In this document: positions 1-9,309 of the stretch, piece by piece
Layout of the letters: every line of letters starts with the position of its first letter
How positions within the stretch are numbered: the stretch's first letter is position 1
From: Simmondsia chinensis
Lineage: Eukaryota; Streptophyta; Magnoliopsida; Caryophyllales; Simmondsiaceae
Direction: 5' to 3'
Assembly (NCBI GenBank): GCA_018398585.1
Contig: JAGTTD010000005.1
Span: forward strand, 34,908,750 to 34,972,749
DNA length: 64,000 nucleotides
Position numbers and translations under genes: made by a program
Notes under the pieces: model-generated
Told to the model about the DNA's origin: nothing
What the model saw: only the letters and a program-made list of their open reading frames with translations
Databases searched by the model: none

Positions 1-2
1 GG

Positions 3-200
3 AGGAGACCGACCACTGCTCCGGTTAGGAGATACGAACAATTCCATATCACAAACGGGAAGAGAGGTAGAGGCCGGCCAAAGAAGAGTTGGATGGAGAC
101 GATTCGACAAGATATCACCCACCTCAACCTAAATGAGGGGATGGCCCTAGACAGAGTTGAGTGGAGGGTAAGCATCGGTGTGCCCGATATAGCAAGTTAG
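3..200 (+). pseudogene. C-terminal end of an RTE-like LINE polyprotein (partial)
   Basis: The frame from position 3 is open for 65 codons to TAG at 198-200. It contains GRPKKSWMETIRQDI and then LNLNEGMALDRVEWR. This is the basic C-terminal tail that follows the reverse transcriptase domain in many plant RTE-type LINE polyproteins (family knowledge). The catalytic part lies upstream of the window, so activity cannot be judged. No stop or frameshift is visible in the segment present. The downstream 3'UTR and TTG tail (201-582) belong to the same element. The RTE assignment rests on this tail alone and is moderately secure. Confidence 0.7.
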
Positions 201-582
201 AATAGCGGAGCTCATCCGAGCTAGTACTAGCACCTCTAGGCTCATATGTATACCTGTTTGATTGTATGCAACTTTGGCTGTGTGTTGGGGCATTTTGTGC
301 TGTCGCTTTGTCGTGTTATTGTCTATTACTGTGTATGCTCTCTATTGGCTTGCTTTGTGTCATGTTCTATGCTCTTACGCTTAGATGTTGTATGCTTGTA
401 TACTTTTATGCTTGTGCGCCTCTGTGCTTTTATGCCTTTACATTCCCAGGTCGGGGGTCCTCTGACACAACCTCTCTTTAGAGTAAGCACCCTGAAGGGG
501 TAAGGCTGCCTACATCCCACCCCTCCTAGACCCTAGATATGCGGGAGCGCTTGAGGCACTGGGTTTGTTGTTGTTGTTGTTG
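201..582 (+). mobile_element. 3'UTR and TTG-repeat tail of the RTE-like LINE
   Basis: After the LINE stop codon comes a T-rich UTR with repeated tgtgctt/tatgctt motifs. From about 446 there follows a 140-bp domain: a ggtcgggggtcctc-like start, caccctgaaggggtaaggctgcctacat, gcgggagcgcttgaggcactgggt, then (TTG)n to 582. The same tail occurs in every Angio/Au-type SINE copy in this window, which makes this LINE, or its relatives, the obvious mobilising partner. Confidence 0.75.
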
Positions 583-930
583 AACATGAGTGTTTGAATT
601 GTTAATGTTCAAGAACAGTTGAATAAGGACTCATTAAGAACTCGTTTTGTAGCCTGCTAAAACTGTTAATGGCTTGATATTAGCTTGGAAATGGGTCGGT
701 TATAGGTATGCCTAGATAGCTTGGCTTAGTAGTGAATTCGACCGATAGCAAGCTCGGGTTAGTCTCAAGCTTGACTTGGCTTAATCATTGAGCCAAGTTG
801 AGCTGAGTGTCAAGCATACTAATTTCTTAATTTACCGAGTTCGAAAGAAGGTTGGAAAACTCGATAAATGCTTAGCCTCGAGCTTGACTTCGAACGAGGG
901 AGTGCTGACTTGACTCGTTTACATCACCTA
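583..930 (+). repeat. hAT-like MITE, 'gagctcgagcttgactcg' family, copy 1
   Basis: The stretch has many short repeats of aagctcgg, gcttgactt and gagctgag. It ends in ctcgtttacatcacctaat, which resembles the better preserved end tcgtttacacccct of the copy at 27110-27487. The left end is not defined. Related copies lie at 2005-2480 and 27110-27487. It lies between the LINE end and the orphan exon, probably in an intron. Confidence 0.5.
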
Positions 931-1074
931 ATCATTTTGTTCTCCTTAGGTAAGTTGAATTGTGTATTAAAATATAGAGCCTTTCATTCTAAACCCTTAG
1001 CTTCGGTAGTCTTTTCCCGCCCTTCTCTCTCTCTAGGTCTTTTCATACTTCCATCTTCAACCAGGTTCTTGCAG

Positions 1075-1361
1075 GAAGCTACTTCTGTGTTGCAGGAGCT
1101 CTCATCGGCATTTTAAAACCAGGACGAATGAGCATGTTTGGCACGCTTCTCGTAATCTGGGGCCTCGTCAAAGAAGGTGTCCTCGCAAAACCTGTGAACA
1201 CTAATACCACCCAAACCATCTATGTCTACCCCACCATGCTTGTCGCCCTGGTATCCGCCTTCTTGTCAGTGAAATACGACATCAAGAAGGCTGTCAGAAG
1301 TTCTGTGTCCAGACCCGTCGCAAAACCGCTGCAAAGCTCTTCAAAGTCTAAGTTAAACTGA
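1075..1361 (+). CDS. 3'-terminal exon of a small multi-pass membrane protein (partial gene)
   Basis: A splice acceptor candidate (ttcttgcag, ending at 1074) is followed by an open frame from 1077 to TGA at 1359-1361. It runs SYFCVAGALIGILKPGRMS..., then TLLVIWGLVKEGVL..., then IYVYPTMLVALVSAFLSVKYD and a basic Ser/Lys-rich C-terminus ending SSSKSKLN. Three hydrophobic stretches suggest three membrane segments. The frame is open upstream of the first ATG (1128) right up to the acceptor, which argues that this is an exon and not a small gene starting at that ATG. Earlier exons are not seen between position 1 and 1070, which holds a LINE end and a MITE. They must lie left of the window, or the exon is a relic. 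I do not recognise the family with certainty. Coding-like composition and lack of stops support it. Confidence 0.55.
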
Positions 1362-2004
1362 TACGTAATGTTAATCTCATGGGGATTAGTCACCTGGACC
1401 TGTTTGATATCGTTTTTTAATTGTAGTTCGTGGTTGAGAAACTAAATCCATGTTTTAATAACGATTTTTTCTTGTTTTTTGATTTTTTGTCACTCAACCA
1501 AAAGCCCCAAACCAGAAAAAAATTGTTTTCAAAACCTGGTATCTAGTTCCTCAAAGATCGAAAATTGCAAACCAAAAACGATACGGTTTAGGCCCTATCA
1601 TGAGGTTTGAGCTTTCTATCACTCGAGTGCCCTAATGTTTCAATATATGCAATAAGACATTCTGAGTTTTTAATATTTTATCATCTTTGTCCCTCCACAA
1701 AAGTGATAGAAATCCAAACTTTAGAATATCTAAGTGTCAAATCATCCCTTATCTCATCGATGTTCATGCTCGGTTTCATCAATGCTTTCATGTTCGAAGC
1801 TGTGAGAATAACAGATGATGCAGCTTTGGCCTCCAAGGCGCTTCATATATATTGAGGAGAGATGGCAATGAAACAATACAAAATTGTAATTTTGGGAATG
1901 TGTTCTTTTGGTTACTTTTAGACTGAGATGCCAAAAGTTTTTGTATTTTTGTGAGAGTAGCTTGTTAGGAGTTTGAAAAAAGGCGTTTGATAAACTAATT
2001 GGGT
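1362..2004. other. Non-coding stretch after the orphan exon
   Basis: Probable 3'UTR for the first hundred bases, then AT-rich sequence. Around 1625-1700 it carries the ctaatgtttcaatatatg-type motif that recurs at 4600, 32880, 52700 and 56040. No gene seen. Confidence 0.4.
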
Positions 2005-2480
2005 TTGAGATTGATAAGATCTCGTTTATGTTTGAGCTGACGGTTCAACAAGTTTACCGAGCTGAGTTTGAAAGGGGTGTGTTCGGCTAATTAAAGTTTC
2101 TGAACAATTTGTTAAAGGCTCTTTAAAATCTTGTGTATTGCTTGATATTAGGTCGGTAGTAGATGGATGAAAGCTAGTTAATAACTCAAATAGCCCGACT
2201 TAATAGTCAGCCTGACTCGATATCAAGCTGAGCTTGATAACGAGGTGGACTTAGCTTAATAATGAGCTCAACTCGGCTCAATTAGATAATGGGTCAAACA
2301 TCGAGCATACGAGTATTTTTATAGAACAATGTTCGAATACAGTTTCAAAACTTCATTAAGAGCTTATCTTGAGCTCAAACTCCAAAATTCACATCAAGCT
2401 TGAGTTTGAAACTTTCTTATCAAGCTTGAGTTTGAAAATGAAGTGCTTAGCTTGGCACATTTTCGAGCGATTTTTAAAAT
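2005..2480 (+). repeat. hAT-like MITE, 'gagctcgagcttgactcg' family, copy 2
   Basis: Dense repeats of gagctgag, tcaagctgagcttga, gagctcaactcggctc and tcaagcttgagtttgaaa. Same composition as copies at 583-930 and 27110-27487. Ends not resolved. Confidence 0.45.
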
Positions 2481-2489
2481 TTAAATCTC

Positions 2490-2810
2490 GATTTTCTATG
2501 GGGCAGCGAAGGGAGTGAGCCCTTTGGGCCTAAGATTGTAGCCCAACGGGCCCTTCCTTACTCCCGCGGTATGCACTTTATTTCTTGGGTTGGTTAGCAT
2601 ATCCATTCTGTTATATATATATATACACACGCACACATATATGTATTGTATCTTCCATTCATATTATAGTGAAAAAGCTTTTTATCTCTGCTCTTGAATT
2701 TTTCCCTCTGGGGGATTTCACGTGAATCGTTGTCATTGTTTTTATTTCTCTCTCCTCTTCCTATGTTTGTTCAAATCTAAATTTTGGCATTCAAATCGAA
2801 TCCAATTCTC
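2490..2810 (+). repeat. Possible LTR fragment of a copia-type element
   Basis: A TATA-like block (ttatatatatatatacacac, 2609-2628) is followed by a stretch containing ctctgctcttgaatttttccctctgggggatttcacgtgaa. I know this arrangement from the R/U5 part of plant Ty1/copia LTRs. No partner LTR or coding remnant is visible nearby, so this could be a solo or truncated LTR. Confidence 0.35.
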
Positions 2811-3713
2811 AAGTATTTTGCCTATTTACGTATTTATACCCTTATTTGGTATGCTTGAAAAGTGGTTGAAACTCTTTTGAGTTTTGATAAGTGAATCCTT
2901 CAATTATTATTGTGAGATTTTAGCTACTTTTGAGTTCATTACATCAAACTAGCGTATTAGTAGAAATGAAACAGCTTTTACAGGGAATAACATGTTATTG
3001 AGGAGTAATACTACGCGATATGAGAAGGGTCGCACGAAAATGCCACGATTAGGTTATAGTTTGTCGTTAACGACAAACTAGTTCCTAAACACTTGTTACT
3101 TGTGATATTTTCGTGGCTTTTTTCTCTTGACATAATGCATTTTTGGTTATTGAGTCGAGTTTTAATTGTATCTTATTCATTCAATTTATTGTCAAACTAT
3201 TATTTGATCCATTATTGAGTTAATACTGTGCCTTTATCGAGATCTTAACAAGTTTTTAAGTGCCTTTAATGGGCCTTTATCAAATTGCTCATGATGTTAA
3301 CAAATTGGTTATCCATGCATTTGAAATTAGTTAGTTGAACTTATCAAATGTGCTTAAACTTGACTCAATAAGTTAATTGAACTTATTAGAATAAATAAGC
3401 CTCAAGTAGTTCATTGGGAGTGATTATATCTATAGCACATCAGATAGCTAAATGGACAACTATTAAGGGCATGTTTGGTCATTTTGTTAAGGTGTTTTTT
3501 TTTTTTTTTTTTTGTTTTTTAAATCTCTTTTTAAGAATTAATTGTTTTCAAAAAAATATGAGAGTCGGTAGTTTTGTCTTAAAAATTTACTGTTATGCTT
3601 TCGATTTTGGTTTAGAGATGAATCACTTTTTTTTTGCGTCCTTTTAAAGTCGAAAAATAGAATCCTCTTTTATTTGAAAATGCGTTATCAAATAATGTAG
3701 CTTATGCAAAATA
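2811..3713. other. AT-rich intergenic stretch
   Basis: No coding signal. A short inverted motif, ttgtcgttaacgacaaact, at 3060-3079. T-tract at 3496-3513. Nothing else recognised. Confidence 0.4.
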
Positions 3714-3780
3714 AAGAACACCAGCGCTCCCACTCGATGAGCGAGTCGGTGGGGCGCACCGGTGTGGCTCCCGTCTACTT
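3714..3780 (-). repeat. GC-rich palindromic block, SINE-like 3' end
   Basis: A GC-rich island in AT-rich DNA. It holds the imperfect palindrome actcgatgagcgagt and flanking ccagcgctccc / ggtggggcgcaccgg arms. Read on the minus strand it gives gggagc...ctggtgttct, similar in layout to SINE tails. Family not certain. Confidence 0.35.
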
Positions 3781-3942
3781 CTTATTCTTATCTAAATCCA
3801 AGAGGTTAACTTGGATTTTCATATTTAAGATGAAGATTTTTTATATGATTTTTTAATGTGGGACAAGGCTTTCAAAATTTATAGCAAAGAAAACTAGTCT
3901 GTATCATTTCCAACACCTCGTTGTATCATAGATGTTAAAATA

Positions 3943-4185
3943 GCAACATCTCCAGTGCTCCAGGGGCTCCCACCTAAGTATGGTCGGGGGGGTGGATGTA
4001 CGCACCCTTCCCCTTTCAGGGTGCTACCCCGAAGAGAGGCTGTTTTCGAGTGCCCTCAACTTGAGGGATGAGGACTTCTCAGAAGGTCACCAATTCTGGT
4101 ACTATTCTCACCCAAGCACGCTTAACTTCGAAGTTCTAGTGGGATTCGGTGCTTGCCGGTGTGTACCCTCTTTGATATAGATAGT
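3943..4185 (-). mobile_element. 5S rRNA-headed SINE with TTG-type tail domain, minus strand
   Basis: Reading the minus strand 5' to 3': a leader of about 25 bases shared with the copy at 28527-28795, then a 5S rRNA-like segment (gaattcc.. to cttcgaagttaagcgtgcttgggtgagaatagtacc and the ggtgacct block), then the common tail domain ending gggagcccctggagcactgga. The aagttaagcgtgcttggg core is the internal-control-region A box of plant 5S rRNA genes. The TTG tail is eroded to a few bases. No clear target-site duplication. Confidence 0.75.
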
Positions 4186-4870
4186 ATTCGTGTTTGTAAC
4201 AACTCTTTCTAAAATACTGGCATGGTGGGGATGAATATAATTATGTTAATTTAAATTTTGTTTGATGGTTTTACCCATAATAGCAGTAGTTAGAAGCATA
4301 GAACATTTGTAAAAATAATGTGTAAGTCAATAGTTTATTGTATAAGTCAATAATTGAGGAGTTAAATTAAAATTTTACAAAATATAAAATATATATACAC
4401 TTAATTTAGGTGTAGCTATATCTATTTTGAACTGATTATTCGTAAAAAAATACGGACATGTGTTATAAAGTGAACTATATGACTAACATCATAAAAAACG
4501 TATTTTATCGTATTATGGACAAAGATACATAAACCCCCTTTTTAAAGGAAAAATACGAATACGTGTTTGATACGTTAATTATATGTCTATTTTACTATGC
4601 ATTGTATATAATGAAATGTCAGAATGTCTAGATGACAAATACTTAAATTTCACATAATGTAAGATGTAGATTCTTTAAATGATTTTCCAATGTCGGACAA
4701 GAGTTAAGGTTTTATGGAAAGAGAGTTTCAAGTCACTTTGACTTATATCATTTTTTAGCACCCTATCGTATATATTGAAATATAAGTATCGTTAGGTAAT
4801 AAACACTCAAATTTCATAATATCTAAGTGATAATTTCCAAACAGATAACATGATGGCGGGAAGTGAAAGA
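4186..4870. other. AT-rich intergenic stretch with a recurring motif
   Basis: Contains two copies (about 4590-4650 and 4765-4835) of a motif like gtatatattgaaatgtcagggta...cttaaatttcataatatctaagtgataattt, found again at 32.9, 52.7, 53.6 and 56.0 kb. No gene. Confidence 0.4.
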
Positions 4871-4879
4871 ACAAGGCGA

Positions 4880-5145
4880 CGCCGGTCCCCGGTTATCCCA
4901 ATAATTGAGGTGGTAGTCGGTCAATCCTCGAACTTAGGTTCAAATCTGGTATCTCCCTCTCTTAGGCTTCACCTATGTGAAAAAGTGAAAGAAAAAGAGA
5001 TACAACACCCAGTGATAGGAGACAAAGGTCTGAAGTTCAATTCTAATTTAAACCTCTTCCTAAAAATTTTTTGACTTAACTGTCTACTGTGGTGTATTAG
5101 TTGCTGTATAGAGCGGGATTTACTGGGTAATCAAGTTCCGTGTTA
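4880..5145 (+). repeat. tRNA-like SINE-type repeat
   Basis: Shares tgataggagacaaaggtctgaagttcaattc (part) and the 3' part gacttaa...tgtggtgtattag...gggatttactgggtaa with the copy at 42285-42450. Two Pol III B-box-like motifs are visible: ggttcaaatct at 4938-4948 and gaagttcaattct at 5032-5044. Length and layout fit a tRNA-derived SINE, but the 5' end and tail are not defined. Confidence 0.4.
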
Positions 5146-5827
5146 GGGAAAAAAAAAAAGGTGAAAAAAAGAAGAGACAACAAGGTTAAAGCTTTGATTT
5201 TGAAAATGTTGGCTTTTTATGTAACCCCACTTACAATTTGGTCCCTTTTTTGAGATTTTAGGCTACATGCTATTGCCAGCATGCATTGGTCAAAATCGCC
5301 CCACCTCATTTTTTTATTTTCCAAAGCCACTTTTTTTTTTTTTTTTTAATGGTTATTTACATAGAAATTATCTTTAAAAATAATTAATTTTCACTTGACT
5401 TTTTATTTTTTTTGACAAAAAATATTATATATTTTTATAGCAATAACTATAAATACGAAAAATATTTATTTCCATTGAGGAGAATTGGCCTTCCTTCAAT
5501 GAAACGACAGACATTTCCCTTTATTGAGAGGAAACCATTTTTTGCCATAAATGAACAAGTATGTGCTTCAATTCAAATTATAGGGGGTAAAAAAAAAGCT
5601 TCAGGTTAACTTTAAATTGGTCAAGTATAAATCCCATATAAATTTAAAGAATAAAATTATTTCCTTTTTTAAAAAAATAAAAGAAATTAATTTTTTTCCA
5701 TTAACCATCTTCAATTATTACAGTTGGCATTCCGTTTAAAAATTTCATGTGCTCTGCGCTAAAGTTATTAAAAGCTGATAATATGAAATATTTGGGACGA
5801 GAATAACTTATAATAATAGTTAGCAAA
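5146..5827. other. AT-rich intergenic stretch
   Basis: Includes A- and T-tracts, and a patch (5460-5570) of the ccattgaggaga/ggaaaccattttt type that recurs near 30.7 and 34.2-35.1 kb. No gene seen. Confidence 0.35.
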
Positions 5828-5936
5828 GTGGTTGGGGGCACTGGAAGTCCCATTAGAACTCTTGAAGGGGAAAGGCTGCATACATTCGCCCCTCAGATCG
5901 TGCCTAGGTGGGAGCCCTTGAGGCACTGGATGTGTT
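5828..5936 (+). mobile_element. Internally deleted SINE with 5S remnant and common tail
   Basis: gtggttgggggc is followed by tcccattagaactcttgaag, which matches the 5S-derived part of the 28.5-kb copy. The sequence then moves directly to the shared tail gaaaggctgcatacat...gggagcccttgaggcactgg. The TTG run is decayed (atgtgttcc). Confidence 0.6.
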
Positions 5937-6219
5937 CCTTTTCTTTAAAGTAGTTAAGTCACGATTATTTATATCCATAGCTCGAACTCAAACTCGCACT
6001 TCCCCAATTCTCGATTTTTTTTCCCTACTCAACTTTTATCTTTTATTTTGAATTTATTAAAAACTCTTATGCATCATTCATGATTTTTAATGAAATTCTA
6101 AGTTAGAATTTCTAACGGTATTCACAAGAGGCGGTTGATTGAAAAAAATATATGTTATAACATATGGCTTTCTGAAGCATATCGAAGTTGAGGTTGTTGA
6201 GTGAAAGCCAAACACTTTT

Positions 6220-6573
6220 AAAGATAATTATTTACTTTGTACTTTACTTATTTTGTCAATTTAGTCCTCATACATTTAATTGTGTTTAATTTAGTCCCTA
6301 TATTGTTTACTTTGTGTAAATTTAGTCCCTAAAGTAAATTAATATCAAATTGGTGAAATTTTTTTTTAATGCTGGGGTGATGGGTGAGTTTAAATTGAGT
6401 TAGCCGCGGGTTTATATGGGGTCATTTGTATTTTATATAACCAAGTCGTTAAAAATTATATCGTTAATTTAACTTCAAATTTTCTATAGGGCTAAATTGA
6501 CACAATTAAAAGACGAAGGACTATATTAACACAATAAATAAAATATAAGGACCTTTTACATAAATAACTCTTT
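6220..6573. repeat. MITE-like element with long imperfect inverted repeats
   Basis: The left arm (aagataattatttactttgtactttactt...gtcaatttagtcc) and the right arm, read in reverse complement (aaagagttatttatg...gtcaatttagccc), match imperfectly over about 100 bp. No convincing target-site duplication was found at the ends I chose. Confidence 0.5.
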
Positions 6574-6754
6574 GTATATAAAGAACACTAAAAGAAAAGA
6601 CACATTTAAAGGCGTAGTTAAAAGAGAGAGGAGGTTAAAGAAAAGAGAAGGGAATAACATCTCAAAAAGACCCAAAAGTTAAAGTCATTTTCTTTGTTGC
6701 CTATAAAGATACAAATAAAAGTTACCTTGTTTAATTTTTTTTTTTTAACCATTT

Positions 6755-7036
6755 TGACCATTACTGCTAAGGGTTCATTTACTAGGCATTAATACACCCG
6801 ATCTAACTTTGAAGTTAAGCGTGCTTGGGCGAGAGTAGTATCAGGATGGGTGACCTCCTGAGAAATCCTCGTATTGTCAACCCTATAAGGTTGAGGGTCC
6901 TCGGAAACAGCCTCTCGGCAGGGTTACACCCTGAAGGAGTAGGGTTGTGTACATCCATCCAACCCAGACCCCGCTTAGGCGGGAGCCCTTGAGGCATTGG
7001 GTCTGTTGTTGTTGTTGTTGTGACCATTAGTGCTAA
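6755..7036 (+). mobile_element. Full-length 5S rRNA-headed SINE with target-site duplication
   Basis: The element is 6771-7020. It is flanked by tgaccattactgctaa (6755-6770) and tgaccattagtgctaa (7021-7036), a 16-bp duplication with one mismatch. The head (6771 to about 6884) follows plant 5S rRNA from its first bases: gggttc, cattaatacacc, gaagttaagcgtgcttggg (A box), gcgagagtagta (intermediate element) and ggatgggtgacctcctgag (C box). It then passes into the shared domain ggttgagggtcctcggaaacagcctctc...gggagcccttgaggcattgggtc and (TTG)n. The 5S control region would act as a Pol III promoter. The insertion lies exactly at the end of a hAT MITE (7028-7545). Confidence 0.85.
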
Positions 7037-7545
7037 ATTATTTGTGATATTCTGGATCGTGTTATGCAAAAGGTCTTTAAAAATGAGTTAAATCGAACCC
7101 AACTCTTTTGTTGAATAGATAGGAACTCTCAACTCCTGCCCAAGTAACTTTATCAGTCTTTGGACATAATTTGTCAACTTACAAACATGTAATAATATAC
7201 TTCACTGCTGATTTTATCATTGAAAGCATGATGTACTTATAATGGTTAAAATAAATTATTAAATTGAAATGCAAAAATATAGATCAAATTATCTTATGAG
7301 ACATAGACTATATATACATAATAACAATAATATACCACTTGAATACCTAACAGAACTATATAAATGGGTTGAACGTGTCGAGAACAAGTTGACCGTACCC
7401 AAACCCAAGTTCCATTCAATTGCCTAAATAGATTAAACGTGTTAATCCAAATTTAACTTGGCTCTGAAAGCTTTGACCCAAACCCGCTATCTTTATGTCA
7501 TGTTCGTGTTGTATTATCATGTCAAAATTTTCCAGTTCACAATAT
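7028..7545 (-). repeat. hAT-like MITE, minus-strand copy of an inverted pair
   Basis: On the minus strand this sequence aligns along its length with 7720-8254, including acacgaacatgacataaagatagcgggtttgggt, the ggtatattattgtt... centre, and the end caaataatttagcacta, which corresponds to atttgttagcccta in the other copy. Only about 175 bp separate the two copies. The inner end is eroded. Confidence 0.6.
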
Positions 7546-7719
7546 ACGAAATGAATTAAAAATGATTTACTTTGAGTGTCATGATGCACCATGATTAAAG
7601 CCAAGTGATAAAGGGTCAAGCCTTGTGACACCTTACTTTGCAAAGTCGTCTCCAATAAAGTTGACGTCCCTTGAGATATGTACAAAGAAACAATACATAA
7701 TTTTAAACTGGATATTATT

Positions 7720-8254
7720 TAGGGGTGAAAAAAAAAAAAAAAAAAATCTGACACGATTGGATAACATGACGCGAGCATGACACGAAGATAGCAAGTTTGG
7801 GTTGACCCGCCTAACTCATTTAGATAATTGGATTGAATTTAGGTTTGACCCATGTAACCAGTTATCGACACGATTGACTCATTTATATAGTTATGTTAGA
7901 TATTTAAGTGGTATATTACTGTTCTTATGTATTTAATTTTTGTAGTGTATCTCCCATAAGATAATTTGTACTATGTTTAGTAAATTTAATTCGATAGTTA
8001 ATTTATTTTTAGAATTATAAATATGTCATGTATTTATTGCTAATATCAACCATTAAAACGTATTACTAACATGTTTGTAAGTTGATAACTAACTTCAAAT
8101 GAAAGAAATTTTAGCAATATAATCAAATGAGTGTTCAATTATTAGGTTAGGTAAGGATCGAGAGTTCCTAACCCGTTTAATAATTGGGCCGGGTTCACAA
8201 CTCAATTTCTAAAACTCCTTGCACAATACTGACACGGCATATTTGTTAGCCCTA
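7720..8254 (+). repeat. hAT-like MITE, plus-strand copy of an inverted pair
   Basis: Starts taggggtga and ends ttagcccta, short imperfect terminal inverted repeats of hAT type. Flanked by 8-bp atattatt (7712-7719) and atgttatt (8255-8262), one mismatch, matching the 8-bp duplication typical of hAT. Subterminal motifs of the gacacgac/gggttgaccc type. No coding capacity. The A-tract at 7727-7746 lies just inside the left end. Confidence 0.65.
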
Positions 8255-8487
8255 ATGTTATTCATTGAAAATTAGTCCACTTCCATCATGGAGATAATAT
8301 TCGATGAACATTATAGTTTTATTTTTAAACTTCAAATTCTCTAATTCATTTTGGATCCACGCATTTGCAAATACTTTTCCATTTTTCTACCCTCTTTATT
8401 AAAATTTCCTTGCATTTATCCTATAAATTTCGTTTTACATAATAGAAAAACCCATGTAAATTAATATAAAATTTATAAATATGATGT

Positions 8488-9240
8488 AATGTGTTGGAAA
8501 AATTCACACAATTTTCACAAGAGGAAGCGAAAAAAATCAAATGCATCGAAACAATTAACACCAAGATTTATGTGGAAACCCTCTCTCAACTAGAAAGAAA
8601 AACCACGGGACCCAAAGAGTGCCTCAATCCACTGTGAAATTAAGGATTACAATATTTAATTATAACCTCCACCTCCTATCATCAGTGTGACTATTGCACG
8701 GTAAGTCACTAGCCCTCTCAATGTGTATCTGCTGTACGCCGAGTCACCAATCCTCTCAAAGTGTAACTTTGGCATGACGAGTCACTAATCCTCTCAAAGT
8801 GTAACTATTGCACGGCGAGTCAACAACCATCCTCAATGTAGCTGCTGCACGGTGAGTCACCAACTCTCCCACAATATAACTTTAGATAGAGAAAGTTACA
8901 AAACTGTCATCAATGCCTCACAAAACTTTCAATCTAAATACCTCTCGCTCTCCCCCTACCCAGGTGCCTCCTGGGCACCCCTTTTCAAATCTCACAAATA
9001 CCTCAAATTGTTCCTCACTTTTCTTCTCCACTCAACCATTAACCTTAAGCCATGTTTATAATTGAATTACCCACTCATAATCGCAATCAAAATTCCAATT
9101 AGATTAGGTAACTAAATCATACCAAATATCATTCAAATCAAATCTAAACCATATCTAAATCAATATTAATTTTAAGATAAATAATATCCAATATAATGGA
9201 TGACACGACAATGAAAAAGACAGCAGAGTTGATAATGTGG
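8488..9240. repeat. LTR-like fragment carrying a minisatellite
   Basis: Begins tgttggaaaaattcacacaa and reads ...accaagatttatgtggaaaccctctctcaactag, phrasing I know from LTRs of plant copia elements. It then contains the tandem array at 8683-8871. The downstream end is not defined and no coding remnant is attached. Confidence 0.4.
8683..8871. repeat. Minisatellite, five units of 36-40 bp
   Basis: Five consecutive units follow the pattern tgtaactattgcacggcgagtcaccaa tcctctcaa(ag), with substitutions and small indels between units. Starts near 8685, 8723, 8762, 8800 and 8837. Confidence 0.75.
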
Positions 9241-9309
9241 TAGTCATTGATGAATTCAAAATTATCATCTTGTTCCTTTTCTATAATGTATTATCTTTTT
9301 TTTTTAAAA

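Noticed and set aside
868..1116. 82-residue frame starting in the MITE
   Set aside because: It crosses the MITE end and the splice acceptor in a frame different from the membrane-protein exon.
3980..4180. 66-residue frame across the SINE
   Set aside because: Non-coding SINE sequence. The 5S-like core explains it better.
3943..4185. Cassandra-type TRIM (5S sequence in LTRs)
   Set aside because: No second LTR, no primer-binding site, and the 3' end is the TTG-tail domain.
6771..6884. A 5S rRNA gene
   Set aside because: The 5S part has many changes in conserved stems, is followed by a SINE tail and not a T-run terminator, and lies inside a 16-bp duplication. It is a 5S-derived SINE head and not a functional gene.
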